Shown: piece after piece, positions 44,947 through 57,736 of the stretch | How positions within the stretch are numbered: position 1 is the first letter of the stretch | How the letters are laid out: every line of letters begins with the position of its first letter | DNA from: Grifola frondosa | Taxonomy: Eukaryota; Basidiomycota; Agaricomycetes; Polyporales; Grifolaceae | Direction of reading: 5' to 3' | Assembly: GCA_001683735.1 (NCBI GenBank) | Contig: LUGG01000004.1 | Span: 1,116,001 to 1,180,000, forward strand | Length of the DNA: 64,000 bases | Position numbers and translations under genes: made by a program | The notes under the pieces: model-generated | What the model was told of the DNA's origin: nothing | Databases searched by the model: none | Seen by the model: only the letters and a program-made list of their open reading frames with translations

Positions 44947-45345
44947 AGTGTTGAGTAAGAGACGTTTATTTGGCTTTGTTACTTTCGAAAGCCTTTGAGC
45001 TTACGAGACGAGCCGTAAATGGAAATTGGTGTACGAGGCTGTTATTCAATATCCACGCCTAAGTTCTAATGGCTAGGAGGCCATCGCATGGAGTATCCTT
45101 AGAACAAACATGTTTTCTCTTTCAACTGTGCCATTGCATGCTTCATGATTGCAAAGTCAGCTGTCGTCAGAGCGGAAGTTATTCGCTGTGTCTAGTACGC
45201 AGCGCTTCATTTGTCCTGCACGCAGCTACGCAGCCGTGGTCTATATCAGACGCTCCGGTGGTCCCTCACTTTATTCCCCCTTTATTCTCCCCATTCTGAC
45301 CTGTTTAATACACGCTTACTGCTCCGTATACGTTGACCAACATTC
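44947..45345. other. Divergent promoter region, PRP38 / RdRP
   Basis: About 400 bases between divergent starts. Contains CT-rich stretches near 45270-45300 just upstream of the RdRP. No clear TATA box. Confidence 0.45.
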
Positions 45346-48300
45346 ATGGAGATCGATTTGTGTGGCGTTGCATTTCAAAGCACCGTTGGGGACGTCAAAC
45401 GTGCTGTAGCTGGCGTCCTTCACGGACAAGACTTTTTTGAACCATCCGATTCCAAGGCCCGACCAATGTGAGTGCTTCCGTGATATGATGGCATATCATT
45501 TTCAAAGCCTTCTCCAGCAACTTCAAGGTCGTTCTAGAACCGGGTCGTGGGGGCATACAGAACAACGGCACAGGACGTTTGATGCTCCCCAATCTCGGAA
45601 TAGGAAATCATTTATTGAGATGGGTTCGCGAGCCTGGACACTGCATCGTGGTGGACGGCCACAAGATACGCTTCTCACGTAGTCAACGCAAACTTAAGCT
45701 CGCAGTGGCAGAAATGTTGGGGAAGACGCCCTACGTTGATCCAACAATCGAGGAAGCTAAAAGAGCTACTATTGAAAAACTGAACCGTAGCATCCACATA
45801 GCAAAAATCCAGTTTGGCATTTTCTATCGTCGCCCCGAAGATCCGACGACCTCATCTAGAGTTTTTTTCAACGAATATGAGATCAGCCACCAGTCGAGGA
45901 GCGCAGGAATCCTAACTTTTGAGCACGACCATAAACTCATTCGTATCGCGGTGGGTACCACTTCCTGCCGTTCATCTGTGCTTCGCCTTAGAACTAATGA
46001 ACATCGGATGTACCTTTGATGGACAGCTGGGTGACGCATCGACGGATCAAATACAACATAATATCGCCGTCACTTTCTCAAATATTCGGAAGTTTGCGAT
46101 AGGGCTGCATCTTGAAGATGGGCCTTGTGAGTGGTCTCCATTCACTTATATCGTTTGTAAATGAACACCCTCCTTTAGTCATTTGTTTCGACTTACTGGT
46201 TCCTCCGATGCTGGAGAGGCAACGGTGGAATCGAGAGTTGACCGGAGTCGAATGGCAAGACAATCGCAAGTTCCGCCAGAGGCTTGACAGTCTAGACCCT
46301 GCCCATGCGATCGTTGCTCCATATGCACATCAAATGCGTATGATCCTCCACGATAAACAAGATGTGTATAAATTCGCGAACCTCTGTAAGGTTGCAGGAC
46401 TTCCGCGCCCACGACGGATGAATATCGATGCATTTACTTGCCGCGTTTTCTCCACTAGACAACTCCATAACGTGCGCATATGGGTCAAGCAACTTAGCTG
46501 GCCTGTAGCCTTTCAAATCGAGGCCCTCCTGCATAATGGACTACTCACTACGAATGATTTGCTAAATTATCTCTATAAACCAATCAATGAACTCCACGCA
46601 AGCTCCCCCGAAACTGCAAGCAATACGCTTCGGTATTTCACAGATGCGCTGCGGACCAAGAGTGCCCAGGAATCCTTCATAGAATGTTTCAATCAAATAC
46701 TGCCCGAGAGCTCAGAGCACAAGCCCCTTCAACTGCCGAAGGGGACGTTCCCGTGTCATCACATCACCTTTACCCCCACCCGGATCCTTCTTGAAGGTCC
46801 ATATGTGATCCAATCAAATCGCGTCATTAGAAGTTACCCTGAACACCAAGAGCACTTTATCCGGGTCGACTTTAGAGATGAAGACAGACTTCAATATCGC
46901 TGGTCGCGCGAGGTAATGGAAATTCATACCGAAGTCTTCCTGAATCGCTCATTTGCATTTTAGGTTGATGGCACTTCGTTGCTCAAAGAACGTGTGGGCG
47001 GCATCCTGAAGAACGGCTTTGAGCTCGGAGGACGTAGGTTTGAGTTCCTCGCATACTCCCAGTCGGCACTGCGAGAGCATGCTGTATGGTTTCTCAACCC
47101 TTTCCATCACCCTGAGGAGGGCTACGTCACGGCACAAAAGATCAGAGACGGTCTAGGAGACTTTTCGGGTGTGATTAAGTATCCGTCGAAATATGCGGCG
47201 CGCATTGCACAGGCATTCACGGCTACTCATCCTTCCGTGTCCATTAGGCGCGATCAGTGGGAAGAAGTACCAGATTTGGGCGAGGCGCCATACCTGTTCA
47301 CAGATGGCGTTGGCACAATCTCGATGGAGCTCGGAGATTTGATTTGGGAGGCTCTCTGCAAAGAACGGCCTGAGTCGCAGAGGTATTCAATCAAACCTTC
47401 TGCGGTGAGTGCCAGCATCTTTTTTTTTCTTTTGTTTAACACTGACGATTCTACTCAAGTATCAAATACGTTTCTTGGGTTCGTTCAAATTTCCGCAGTG
47501 AAATTTACACGCAGACGGGCTAATTCTTTATTCAGGTTACAAAGGCATGGTTGTGATTGACGAGAGACTAGAGGGGATCAAGATGCGCCTGCGGAAGTCT
47601 ATGAACAAGTTCAAGGTTCGCAACGAGGACCTTGCTGAGATCGAGATAGCTCGTGCTTTTGAACGCCCCAGTATCTCGTATTTGAATAGGTAAATCATCA
47701 TCCACCACAACTCAGCGACAACTTTGATTGATACGTCTCTTCTTGGAGGCCGCTTGTGACACTGCTAGAGGACCGCGGTATCGATAAGAAGGCCTTCGTA
47801 ATGCTCCAGGACAAAGCTCGAGGAGATATCCTCACGGCAACCGATTCCATTGCGAAAACTGTCACCTTTCTGAAAGCGCACCAGCTCGGAGCGAGCTATT
47901 TTCTTCCGGTGCTTTTGCAGCATTTGGCAATAGGAATGCGAATGGCACGCGAGAGCTCCACTGGAGTTCTCCGAGACCCATTCCTCGATCAACTTTTGTT
48001 GTATGCAAAGAATCATGTGTTGCGGGATACAAGCATGCGCGCGGATTCCCATCCCGGACAGTTATTTGTTGGTCGGTGTTGCAGATGAAGGACCAACTTA
48101 CGTGGCTGACGGTTGCGAAAACGTCTTCACACTCGATGAGGCAGAGATCTTCGGTATGTGGTTATTTTGCACGCGGGATAGACCGCTGAAAGCCTTCCAG
48201 CTTGTATACAAAACCCCGGCGATTTGGAGCCTACGTATCTGAAAGGTTCGAGTTCTCTGCGAGCGTTATGGTAGAGGAATGCTCACTGGCGGTACCAGGA

Positions 48301-49838
48301 TTTGTGTTGATATCCAGAAGTCCTGTAGTTCATCCCGGGGACGGTAAGTCAACTCGACGACTTTATTGTGATTACGCTGCATGATATGAATTTCCTAGTG
48401 CAACGAGTATTCGCCATAGGAAAACCTCCAGACGATAAGTTATGTTTCTTCCGCAACCTAAAGAACGTTGTCGTACTTCCTTCCTCCGGTACGACAATAA
48501 TTCTTGCACTTGTCAATGTGTGGACTCACTCGGCAACATTATAATATGAAGGCACGCGCTCGCTCGCTTCATGCCTTGGAGGAGGAGACCTGGATGGGTA
48601 GGTGCTGTCTACATTGCTTGTATCTGACGCTGACGCGGTGCCTTCGATCAGTGATCTGTATTCGATCATCAAATACGGTCCGTTACTTCTGTCGGACGAA
48701 TGTCCTGCGGCATCATATCTCCCAACCGGCACTCGCGCTCTCGACGATGATAGAGATAGTACCGTGGAAGACATATGCGACTTTATCGTCGAATACCTCA
48801 ACTCGGATGTCCTGGTGAGTGATGGATGTGACCTTCATGCGTGGAGGCTTTGACGTTGCATCTAGGGATTATTGTCTGATAGGCATCTCATCATTGCGGG
48901 TGAGTTAAATTGAGGAAGGGGAATGTCCGCTTATGCTCATCTTTGCCGTTTATAAATGTTTAGATCAATCGAACGTATGAGCCAGCCTTTCATGAGGATT
49001 TATCTTGTACTGATAAAGTCATTTAGGCGGGAACATTTGATCAGAATTGTTTGGATTTAGCGCAGCTGTGCAGTCAGGCGGTAGATTATCCCAAGAATGG
49101 CATTCCCGTGGATATCCACGACTCTCCTCGGCTTTTGGTACCTTACAAACCCGACTGGCACCAGGTATCTTGTAATCTGGTCTCGTTTGGTTCATTACTT
49201 ATGCATGTCCTTTACAGGCTGAAGATGCCAAGCCTCGCCAAACCGACTACTACGAGTCAACGCGGGCATTGGGAGAATTGTTCCGCAATATTTCGATCAT
49301 ACCTCCCCGCCCGCCGTCTCCTCTCACTCCGCCGGAATCGCCTCGCGAACAGCGGCCTTTATCGGATTCTATCTCATGCGCGTTGAAGCCATATATCGAG
49401 CGTCAACTTTGCCGTTTCCACAACGACGACAGCGACGTCGCCGAGATCAAACCTCTCTTTCGAAAGTACGAGGAAGAACTACAGTACATCTGTGTAACGC
49501 ATGCGCTGTCGGACTCGCCGGGCGCCCGGCTTACAGAGGAGGAAGTGGTCGTCGGGACCATCCTCGCACAGTGTTCACAGCATCGGTGGAGGACCGATCG
49601 CACGTATCGTATGCGGCTGCACTCGGCTATGCTGGTTCGCGACATCCAGAACAAGTTATTCCCACGGACAGAGGTGCCGTCGAAGGATGATCTTCTGCAC
49701 GGACTTACACAAGGCTGGTTGGCTTGGGATTTCAGCGTTAGGAATAGATCGTTCTTTGGTGCGCAAAGTTTTGGCTTAGTTGGACTTGGGATTGTATGTT
49801 ATACCTTGGAACTGCTTGGAGGTCTTACGTTAGTGTAG
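45346..49838 (+). CDS. Cellular RNA-dependent RNA polymerase (RNA silencing)
   Basis: Makes double-stranded RNA from aberrant transcripts in RNA interference (QDE-1/Rdp1 family). Landmarks in order: an N-terminal region with VVLEPGRGGIQNNGTGR; the start of the conserved core at ITFTPTRILLEGPYVIQSNR; PYLFTDGVGTISMELGDLIW; YQIRFLGYKGMVVIDERLEG; and YLKGFVLISRSPVVHPGD. The catalytic motif is CLGGGDLDGD, whose last Asp is supplied by the next exon after an intron at about 48595-48650. Then VDYPKNGIPVD follows. The last exon runs to TAG at 49838. About sixteen short introns and roughly 1,150 residues. One frame break near 48030 looks like a single-base error. The three catalytic aspartates are intact, so the gene is probably functional. 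It diverges from PRP38. Confidence 0.92.
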
Positions 49839-50086
49839 GTAGGGACATTTCGATGTGACAATTTTGACTCGTATGCTACAAATAATGGAATCTTTACGTT
49901 TGGGCTGTAGTATGTCAGCGCTTGAGTTGAAAACTGCGATAATTTATACGAATAGTTGCTGGGATGACTGGGAAGGGTCCCCCTTGTTATCACATCATCG
50001 TCATATTTCCTGGTTACTACACATTAACGATCCGTCAATGCTCGTGGTGTACTCATATAACCTCAGGCAACAACCATCGCGAGTTG

Positions 50087-51593
50087 TTACAACAACGATC
50101 TACCATTACCGATGATAGGAAGCAAATGCGCTTGAATAGGGGCGGCAATAGCTGCTGGGGCGTCATAATCGACCGAAAAGATGCTGACCGCGGTTTCGCA
50201 CTTTGCGCTCGTAGGTGTTTCACCTAGTCCATGTCAAATAAGAACCAGTAAACTGTCGATGAGCTTACCAGGCAGAGAAATTATGCCATTTATAGGTGTA
50301 TTTAGCCCAGGAGCAACTCTGTTTAGCATGTTATTTAAGAGTTGGGATTGCAAACAAAGCAATCGGACTAACAGATCACTGGATGTCGGAAATCCAGTTT
50401 GCGAGCTGATGGAAATCTTGTCAATGGTCGCACCGCCAGTTAGACGAGTGAGGATGAATGGAGGCTACAAGAGTGAACTACGAGTGAGCACTGAGCACGA
50501 CCAATGCAAAAAGAAGGTACGCACTTCCGTGCAATCATTACCAGGCCCAAAAATGGGAAGATTGACCCTAAGAACCGACATTTTGCTCAGGACAAATATG
50601 GGAAAGAAATGAATGCACTGCTCACGTCAAGCCTATGCCAAGCGGAAGTAGACGATTTTGCTTGGTATTGACACCTTTTGCCAGTGCAATTACCAACTTG
50701 GCCACGACCTACGTGACATAGTGTACTATCGGTATGTATAGTGTAAGGGTGTTCGTGAAAATGATTACCTGCCCCGCAAGGTTGGCCGGATCATCTTTCT
50801 TACCAGTGTTTGTGGTGAAAGAGCGATGAGTGCTATTCCCTGCGGAGAATGCGACGGCAGGAAGCTGTGTAGGGAAATGAGATTGGACAGATGGATCCCG
50901 TCATTCTGCGTGACTCACACCGCGCTCGACAGAGGCATACGTTGCACCGATAGTCCCACTTGTTGTAAAAATGAATGGGCCATTATTTTGGCCTTCGTTA
51001 GGTCCAGAAACGACTAAATCTACTGGCTTGCTACCAAAATGTTGGGGCACAATGACGTCCAGACCAAATAATACCTGGAAAATACATTAGAAGAAACAAC
51101 CTGCAATACCATGTAGTAGTATGCACCGTGGCAGCAGGGGTACCATTGAAATAAACTTCCTTTGTTATGAGAACCAACAAATCGGAGATGACACACTACT
51201 CACACAAGTCGGGATTGTGCTGATCTTGGCCAAAATAGGGAGCTCCGACTGGAACTGAGCCAAACTCTCCACCTGGAGCAGTTATGTTAGTTGTGGGCAA
51301 TACAAATGTTCCGCCTTTCCCGGACTGCTGAACAGCGGGTCTGTTTTATGTGAGATGATAGTTATAAAGATTCTAATGATCACTAACCCGACCAAGAGAA
51401 CATCGTGTCCATCGGCCTTCAAAGCGGAGTATGTTGCCCTATCATATAGCGCGGGTATGTTATAGTGACGATCAGTTGTGAGACTTCCTCACCTGATGTT
51501 CGCCGAAGCCCAACTATCGTCATTGGTCAAAAGTATATTCAGACCAGTAACACAAGATGTCAGAACCAATAACATGTTTAAATTGAACAGCAT
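50087..51593 (-). CDS. Secreted SurE-like acid phosphatase / 5'-nucleotidase
   Basis: Many short exons hide this gene from simple ORF scans. The start MLFNLNMLLVLTSCVTG is a likely signal peptide. It is followed by the SurE opening ILLTNDDSWAS, which carries the metal-binding Asp pair. Next come ATYSALKADGHDVLLVGP and QQSGKGGTFVLPTTNITA. A downstream exon reads GTPAATVLFGLDVIVPQ, then VDLVVSGPNEGQNNG (the SurE SGPN motif), TSGTIGATYASVERG and LPAVAFSAGN. The end is VSIFSVDYDAPAAIAAPIQ, with a stop near 50087. About nine introns of 43-60 nt. SurE proteins remove phosphate from nucleotides and other monoesters; the fungal secreted forms may serve phosphate gain. It converges on the RdRP gene with 250 bases between. 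Confidence 0.83.
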
Positions 51594-53135
51594 ATTGAGG
51601 GAGGGTACCCTGTGTTGCAGAGATACCCAAGAAACATGGCGAGAATCATGTCTTATACAAAGATCGACTCACCTGCTGACATTTGTCTGAGGCAATCACT
51701 GTAAAACACACTGGACGACAATGTTTACCCACGCACTTCGCGGTGTCATTACATTGAACGAATGAGCGTAGTTGTGCCACACACGTTCATCATGGTAGTG
51801 AGAAATCTGCTCCTATGACTTACGATCAGGTATATATGGGAGATGAAGAGAACCACCTCTGAGGGCCGAGCCTCAGGATGCGGCTCGCCGCATGGTCTGT
51901 TATCTGATAACAGCTTCTTGCAGCCACACCACACCTGCGGCAGCGGGCTAGACCCTGCAGCCACTTTTTAACACCAACTGAAATGCATCCGTATAACGTT
52001 GCTCCTTACTTGACTTCTAGTTTTTTGAAGTCTCAATCCGGCAATGTCTGCCAGTGCAACTTAGCGTCATCAGCACAAACGAACTACTACTGGTAACATT
52101 CAACCAGACTCGAATATGCTGGATGATTGAATCTATGCAGCCGTCCTGATCGTCAGGTAACAACCCAGTGTATTCGCGGGTTTTTCACTTGTAAACTTTA
52201 CTGATGGAAAGATGGAATGACATTCGTTTGTTCTCAAGCTTTATACAGGTGGTAAGTATGGTATTCTGAAGCTTGTACCACCGACAGCGTATACAAAATG
52301 CTTGGAAATAACTGCCTACCGTTCATTCATTTTCGTGATAAGCGGACATGCTCGGTCAGTCCTGGTAGTGTTTTGTGACAAAATCGTGAGTGCATTTCGA
52401 TTCGAATTGTGCCGTTGATGACACTATCAGATATACGATCTGCCCCAATATCCAAGAAATGTCCGCATACAGAGGCACCTTCGTCAGTTGTTCATATCCT
52501 GAATGCCCGTGCGTGTCCTATTGGTGGTGTATGCTTTTTGTTATCGGAAACATGTCATGTCGTCGTATTGGCGATCTCTACTGATCAGCACACCCCAACA
52601 CAACACGACGAGCTGCCAATGTCCTCCTTGACTTGTTGACTAGGATCTCCACTCAAATATTTTGGTGCCATGATGATATTTGTATCATCGCCGAGTCTCG
52701 GCTGAGCCTCTACATCTGGCATTGAGTAAATGTCTGGGGGGTCGGTTGCTTTTGTCAAATCAGATCAGGCCTGACCTCAGTATTCATCTGTTGTCATTGA
52801 TTTATCTTGTGTGAGTTGCTTGTTTCCAGTCAAAGGTCTCTGTTGTATCATGTTGAAGTTTTTCTCCTATAGTTTACAGCCAAATGTTATTGGCGTGGTG
52901 GAGTATTTTTTCGGGAGTTTGGGAGTGTGAAGACGACGACGTTGCTTAGCATGCAGGATGATTTATTTGAAGAGGGGTACCGAGTTTCATGTACATATTG
53001 CGTACGACGCCATGAGCCGAACGTTGTCGCTTGCCACCATCACCGCGTTGAGAGTTTCCTACGTTGACGCACACCGCAGGCCCACCGTATCTACCGCTCA
53101 CCGCTCCTCAGTTTTTTGCGCTTGCAGTTGATAGA
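51594..53135. other. Longest gene-free stretch, SurE-like / Rco1-like divergent region
   Basis: About 1.54 kb between divergent genes. Apart from the GATA-like palindrome and a nearby small inverted repeat (TGAGG...CCTCA, about 51860-51876) I see only short frames, AT-rich sequence and no tRNA-like fold. Confidence 0.45.
51897..51913. promoter_or_regulatory. Perfect 17-bp palindrome with paired GATA-type sites
   Basis: CTGTTATCTGATAACAG reads as two 8-base arms around one T. It contains TGATAA on one strand and AGATAA on the other, each matching the fungal GATA-factor core. It lies about 300 bases upstream of the SurE-like start. Function is inferred from motif and place only. Confidence 0.4.
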
Positions 53136-56100
53136 ATGGCATCTGTTCAGAGTGTCGCTCCTTACTTGTTACCAGGAGTTTCAGTTGTACATCCACCCCA
53201 CCTAGAGGGTGATCCGAGTTTGGCGACGGAAATTCTGCCTGGACCACCCTCGCTACTTTCTATACAACAGGTCGGTCTGCCAAGGAGAGACCACAAAAAA
53301 AACGCTGTCGCATGCTCTTACTTGCCCACATCTGATCCGGGAACAACGTATACAGGCCATCTTGTGAGTACAGTCACTACCACCGCCCCGGCCGAAATGG
53401 ATGGGTCCCGGAGAAAGCGGGCACGATTGGACAAGGGGTACGTTTGTATGCTCTTTCACGGGAGTACAGGCGTATTCTGACCAAGACCCTTGTTACTCCT
53501 CTATTGCGGATGGTCATAATGTGCACAATTTTACTTCTCTCACACGTCATACTTTCTGCGCTTTACAGAGCCACTGGAACGAGCAGATCTCAGCGTGCCT
53601 CAGCTAGGAACCTGGCTGCTGCAGCAACGTCATCAGAACCTCCCGTAATGTTTCCGGAAATGCTGGCCTCATCATCACAACTTGTCCCCGACTCCGATCC
53701 CCCACGGTGCCCATGGCTTCTGATGATACATTGCTATCGCGCTCGAACTCGCTCATCACTACGGAGGAGCCTGTCCCAGCACCCCCTGCTCGCAGAAAAA
53801 GAGGTCGCCCTCGCAAAGATAAGGGAAAGGAGAAGGAAAGGGAAAAGGTGAAAGAGTTGGATAAGGAGGCGGCGGTGATCAGAGTGAAGGAGGAACCTAC
53901 TACTATTCTCCTGAACTCAAGTGATTCTCTACCATCTCTTGTACGTATGTCTTTGGCCTCTGTTGTTTCTCTCTTTATAACTTGAACACAGCCAAACGAG
54001 GACCACTGTTCCTCCTGTCGTTCGTTGGGATCTTTGGTCTACTGCGATGGATGCCCGAAAGCGTTTCACCTTTGGTGTCTGGATCCGCCAATGGAGGCCG
54101 TTGATCTGCCCGCAGGGATGCGAGATGGTTCTGTCCTGCATGCATGATTCACAAGGTAGTTAAGTTCAGTTTCTGGCATGTCTGGTCATTGCTCATTGGT
54201 GCTTCACAGCGCCCTCAATCACGACATCCTGCCACGTCCAAATTTATGGCGCCACTTATTCACGAGCTTGAGACCAGAATTCCAGTTGAATATCAACTTC
54301 CACTCGATATTCGAACGACTTTTAAAGACGGTGAGTAACGATGTTGATAAGACGCGATCCCTGGAGACTGAGCTTGCTTCCAATCAGTGGCTACGGGACC
54401 CAGGGGCGCTTATGTAGATAGCTCTGAGATCAAGCCCCCTCGTTTGAAGTACGTACCTATTGTCTCTGATAATGTTCAAAATGATGACCCTGCTGCAGCC
54501 GCCATGGACAACTTGAAGACCGCGATCCGTACCGTCTGAAAGACAGAAATGGAGATCCGGTGCTCTGCTTCCGATGTGGCACTTCTGCGCTTCCTCCCGG
54601 CCTCGCTGCCGCCGCACCCGCCGCAAAGCGAGCGAGAAGAGGATCTGACGTCGCGACTGAAAGTGCGAATGGTAGAAGTATAATTTCGTGCGACTACTGC
54701 CATCTTCATTGGCATCTTGATTGCCTTGAGCCGCCGCTGGCGTACATGCCTCCTTGGGGGAGGAAGTGGATGTGTCCAAATCATGCAGAGAGTGTCTTGG
54801 TGAGTGACATCATACTGGTCATCAAATGCCAATCTGACTCGACCACGACGATCACAGCAACCCAAGCGTCGTGTTCCCCGTGCAAATGCGACGCCGATCG
54901 AAATTACGAAACTTCATCAATTCAACAACGGTAACATTGAAGTCGTTCAGGCTGATTCGGGTGCAACAACGCCCGTAATTCCGAACAAGATGGCCGTAGA
55001 CGAGGTGTTAATCAATGGTCGCCGTACAGGGTGCCTGAGAGGGTGATTGTGCTCGACTTTTGGAATAAATTGGGCAGGAAATCGCATGTTCAAGCAGAAA
55101 TGTCAGTTATATTTATCATTTCCGCCATTCCCCACCTAACGACCTATGTAGGGAACCCGATAGCATCAGTGGAATGTCCTCTCCTCTTACGTCCTTGAGT
55201 TCACTCGATGATAGCGACGGGATACCGCCCTTCACTCCTCAACCTGCTGTATACAGTATGGAAGATGTCAAGTTGGCTCAGGTAAGTTTGTATCTGCTAC
55301 CTCTATATTGATATCTCATCTCAGCAACTATAGACGTTATGTGGACTTTTGATGTCAGGAAGTTCGCTAGGGAACGTCCGAGGGTCGCATGACCTTCCCA
55401 GCGACTCCAATAAAGCAATGGCCATTAGACAGACTCAGTTGAATGGCGTGGCTGTGAGGGAAGCTGAGGCGGAAGGACAGATCAATGGCGCTGCGAAGGT
55501 GATGACTATCTTTCTGTGAACATGCGGCTCGCTCACGTCCCTTTCTGACAGCCCTCTCCCAAGCGCTTACTTCCTTCGGCGAAGGCACCGGCTGGTGTTG
55601 GCATCGACGTGTCCCGGACGGGACGATCGGCAGTTCCTCGTCAACGAGACCCCATGAAATCTCACTCGTCCAAGAAACCATTGCCGTCTTGTGGACGATG
55701 ACGTACCAATGGATGTGGACACAGAGGTTGCACCGTCGAGAGGCCGACGACCATCTAGGAGAGGACCCCAAGAATAATTCCACTGAGAGCATTACAACTC
55801 CGTTGGAGTCGCGCTCGAATGGTTTTGCGGTGGACGACCAAGCAAACAGTGCCTCGGGCTCTGCCTCAGAGCAAAAGCCGACGGAGGCACCAACAAGTTC
55901 TGTCCTGGCACGTCCGAAACGAACCCGACAGTCGGCCCGCAGGAATATTCCACCTTTGGCACCCGCGGGCAGTGCAATGGTTCCCTTAGGCAGCGAGGGT
56001 GATCCGCAAGAATCTGCAGCAACCCTCCCTGAGCAGCCTGGTTTACTCTCGAGAGTCAGAGTGGTATCGGGTGCTCGGAAGAGAGCTGCTGCTACTCGCA

Positions 56101-56470
56101 AGGAGCCGATCTCTCGCGTGAGCAACCAGCGACCGTCGACTCCACCGCCTCCTACAAAGAAGGTCGCTGTTGCGGCAACTACGACTTCTGGACCTTCTGT
56201 TGTGAAGACAGAACAGACACTACGCTCAAGATCCGCCTGCCTCGTCTTGCACCCTTGCCGTCGACCTCTGCGTCTTCTTCCGCGGTTGTCGAAGCGGCTC
56301 CGATTATGCCACTTTCACGGTCCAATGATTCGAAACCTCAATCTCGCCCGCGTCGACCTCGTCGAGGGCGCCCATCTCGTTTAAACTCCACCCCGTATTC
56401 CAGTGAGGCCGGTTCATCATCGAAATTCAACGACGCCGCCCCATCGACTAGTCCAATCGAGTCGTTTTGA
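53136..56470 (+). CDS. Double PHD-finger chromatin protein (Rco1-like, Rpd3S)
   Basis: Resembles Rco1-type subunits of the Rpd3S histone deacetylase. The start is MASVQSVAPYLLPGVSVVHP. An AT-hook-like RRKRGRPRKDKGK lies near 53790. The first PHD finger is CSSCRSLGSLVYCDGCPKAF...WFCPAC (about 54010-54140). After PHD1 comes ATGPRGAYVDSSEIKPPRL, a block I recall from Rco1-like proteins. The second PHD is CFRCG, an insert, then CDYCHLHWHLDCLEPPLAY...CPNH (about 54563-54785). Then YRVPERVIVLDFWNKLGRK and a disordered Ser/Pro-rich tail with basic clusters to the stop at 56468. About eight introns. At least five one-base frame breaks (near 53701, 55025, 55688, 55767 and 56224), most repairable in C or T runs. 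PHD1 is expected to read unmodified or methylated H3 tails. Confidence 0.82.
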
Positions 56471-57028
56471 AAGTGGATATTGGCAGATAGGTTATCGTTA
56501 TGTTATCTCTTCTAACTTCCATGTTCCAATGTTTGACAGTAGTTCCCTGTGATGATGTTGGAGTCGTAAATGTCTTGTCACTCAAATACTGTACCATTGC
56601 CTCTAGTAGTACCATTCAATATAGCAATTGTAGCTACGTTGCGGATGCAGTTACAAGTGTTGTTTCTAGATTTCCGTCTGCAACCTGAGCGAGCTCATGT
56701 AACGCGATACGCGATAATTGCATATACCGAGGTTCCTAATAGACTTTGAGTAGATGTGGGAGTCAGTAGACTGCACAGCTGGAGAGCAGCAAAGCATGGA
56801 TTTGACTGTGAACTCGAGTTGAAGAACAGCTCACTGGCAGTAATAATTCTGAGCAGCTTGACCGCATGTCTGCAGTTTCTACTGCCCCCACTACTGTCAA
56901 TGCAGTACTCTCCATGGAAGCAGGTGTCGCTGCCCAAGCGCTCCTCGAATCCCATCATCTTTTCCTGCACAGCCAAGTGTCGGTATCACCTGTAGTGTTC
57001 GCCAATTACTTTTGTGCCGCATTGGAAA
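56471..57028. other. Intergenic downstream of the PHD gene
   Basis: About 560 bases with only short frames on either strand. No clear gene. Confidence 0.4.
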
Positions 57029-57392
57029 TCATCCCCAGCTCTCGCATGCGTATTCGAGGAGGCCGCTCTGAAGGGACTGTCGCACCAGTGTTATGATATC
57101 CTTGTCAAAACACTGCGGGCATGTCTCGGGCACATGCACCCCGGTGGGGTCATAGACGAACCATCCACATTCGTCGAAGTCAATCCTCCCAGCAGCTCAT
57201 ATATTCTCTTTCGCCTTCATGATTTCCACCTGTATGCCCCTCGACTCCTGGCGGGTCCCTAAAAAGCTGGAGGAATGAATGAGAGCTTGCGGCGGACAAG
57301 ATGCGCGCAGCCACAACTGCGGAGATGGATGCGTGTGCGGAAGCCCCGTTCGACAAGTCTGGGACTGCTGCAGAAGGACAGTCTTGAACCAT
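57029..57392 (-). CDS. Possible small cysteine-containing protein
   Basis: Not recognised. From ATG 57392 the minus strand reads MVQDCPSAAVPDLSNGASAH, then a helical stretch to FLQLFRDPPG and EYMSCWED. After one apparent extra base near 57200 it reads DFDECGWFVYDPTGVHVPET, then CPQCFDKDIITL, ending at TGA 57029-57031. The CxxC in ETCPQC with nearby Cys could bind metal. About 120 residues. The frame reaches further upstream without an ATG. The evidence is coding-like sequence only, so the call is tentative. Confidence 0.33.
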
Positions 57393-57736
57393 GTAGTGAG
57401 GGACGGAATACCTGCTACACACGCGGGGAAACGAGCGATGACTTGTGATAGGTTTCGTGGCAGCAAATGTGAAGAACTGAGGCAAGTAGCAAATATAAGA
57501 TACGAAAAAGACGTCAACGTCTCTTCTGAAGCTGGAAATAACAACAAGATGGTAAGGAGCGGATTACATGCGAAAAAGAGCGTAGCTCTATCTTGAAAGA
57601 ATGTTTGTCATGCGAGAAGTTTTAAACCAAAACATCGATCTTATTCGTGTCGTCGTACACCTGGCTTGAGTCGATAAACCCCACCGAGCTTGAAGGCTAT
57701 GAGTGATCACCCAGACTAGATTTCAAAGCTGATTAC

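Noticed and set aside
45346..49838. RdRP as an endogenous RNA-virus polymerase
   Set aside because: The DLDGD motif and surrounding blocks are those of the cellular two-barrel RNA-silencing polymerases, and the gene has about sixteen spliceosomal introns.
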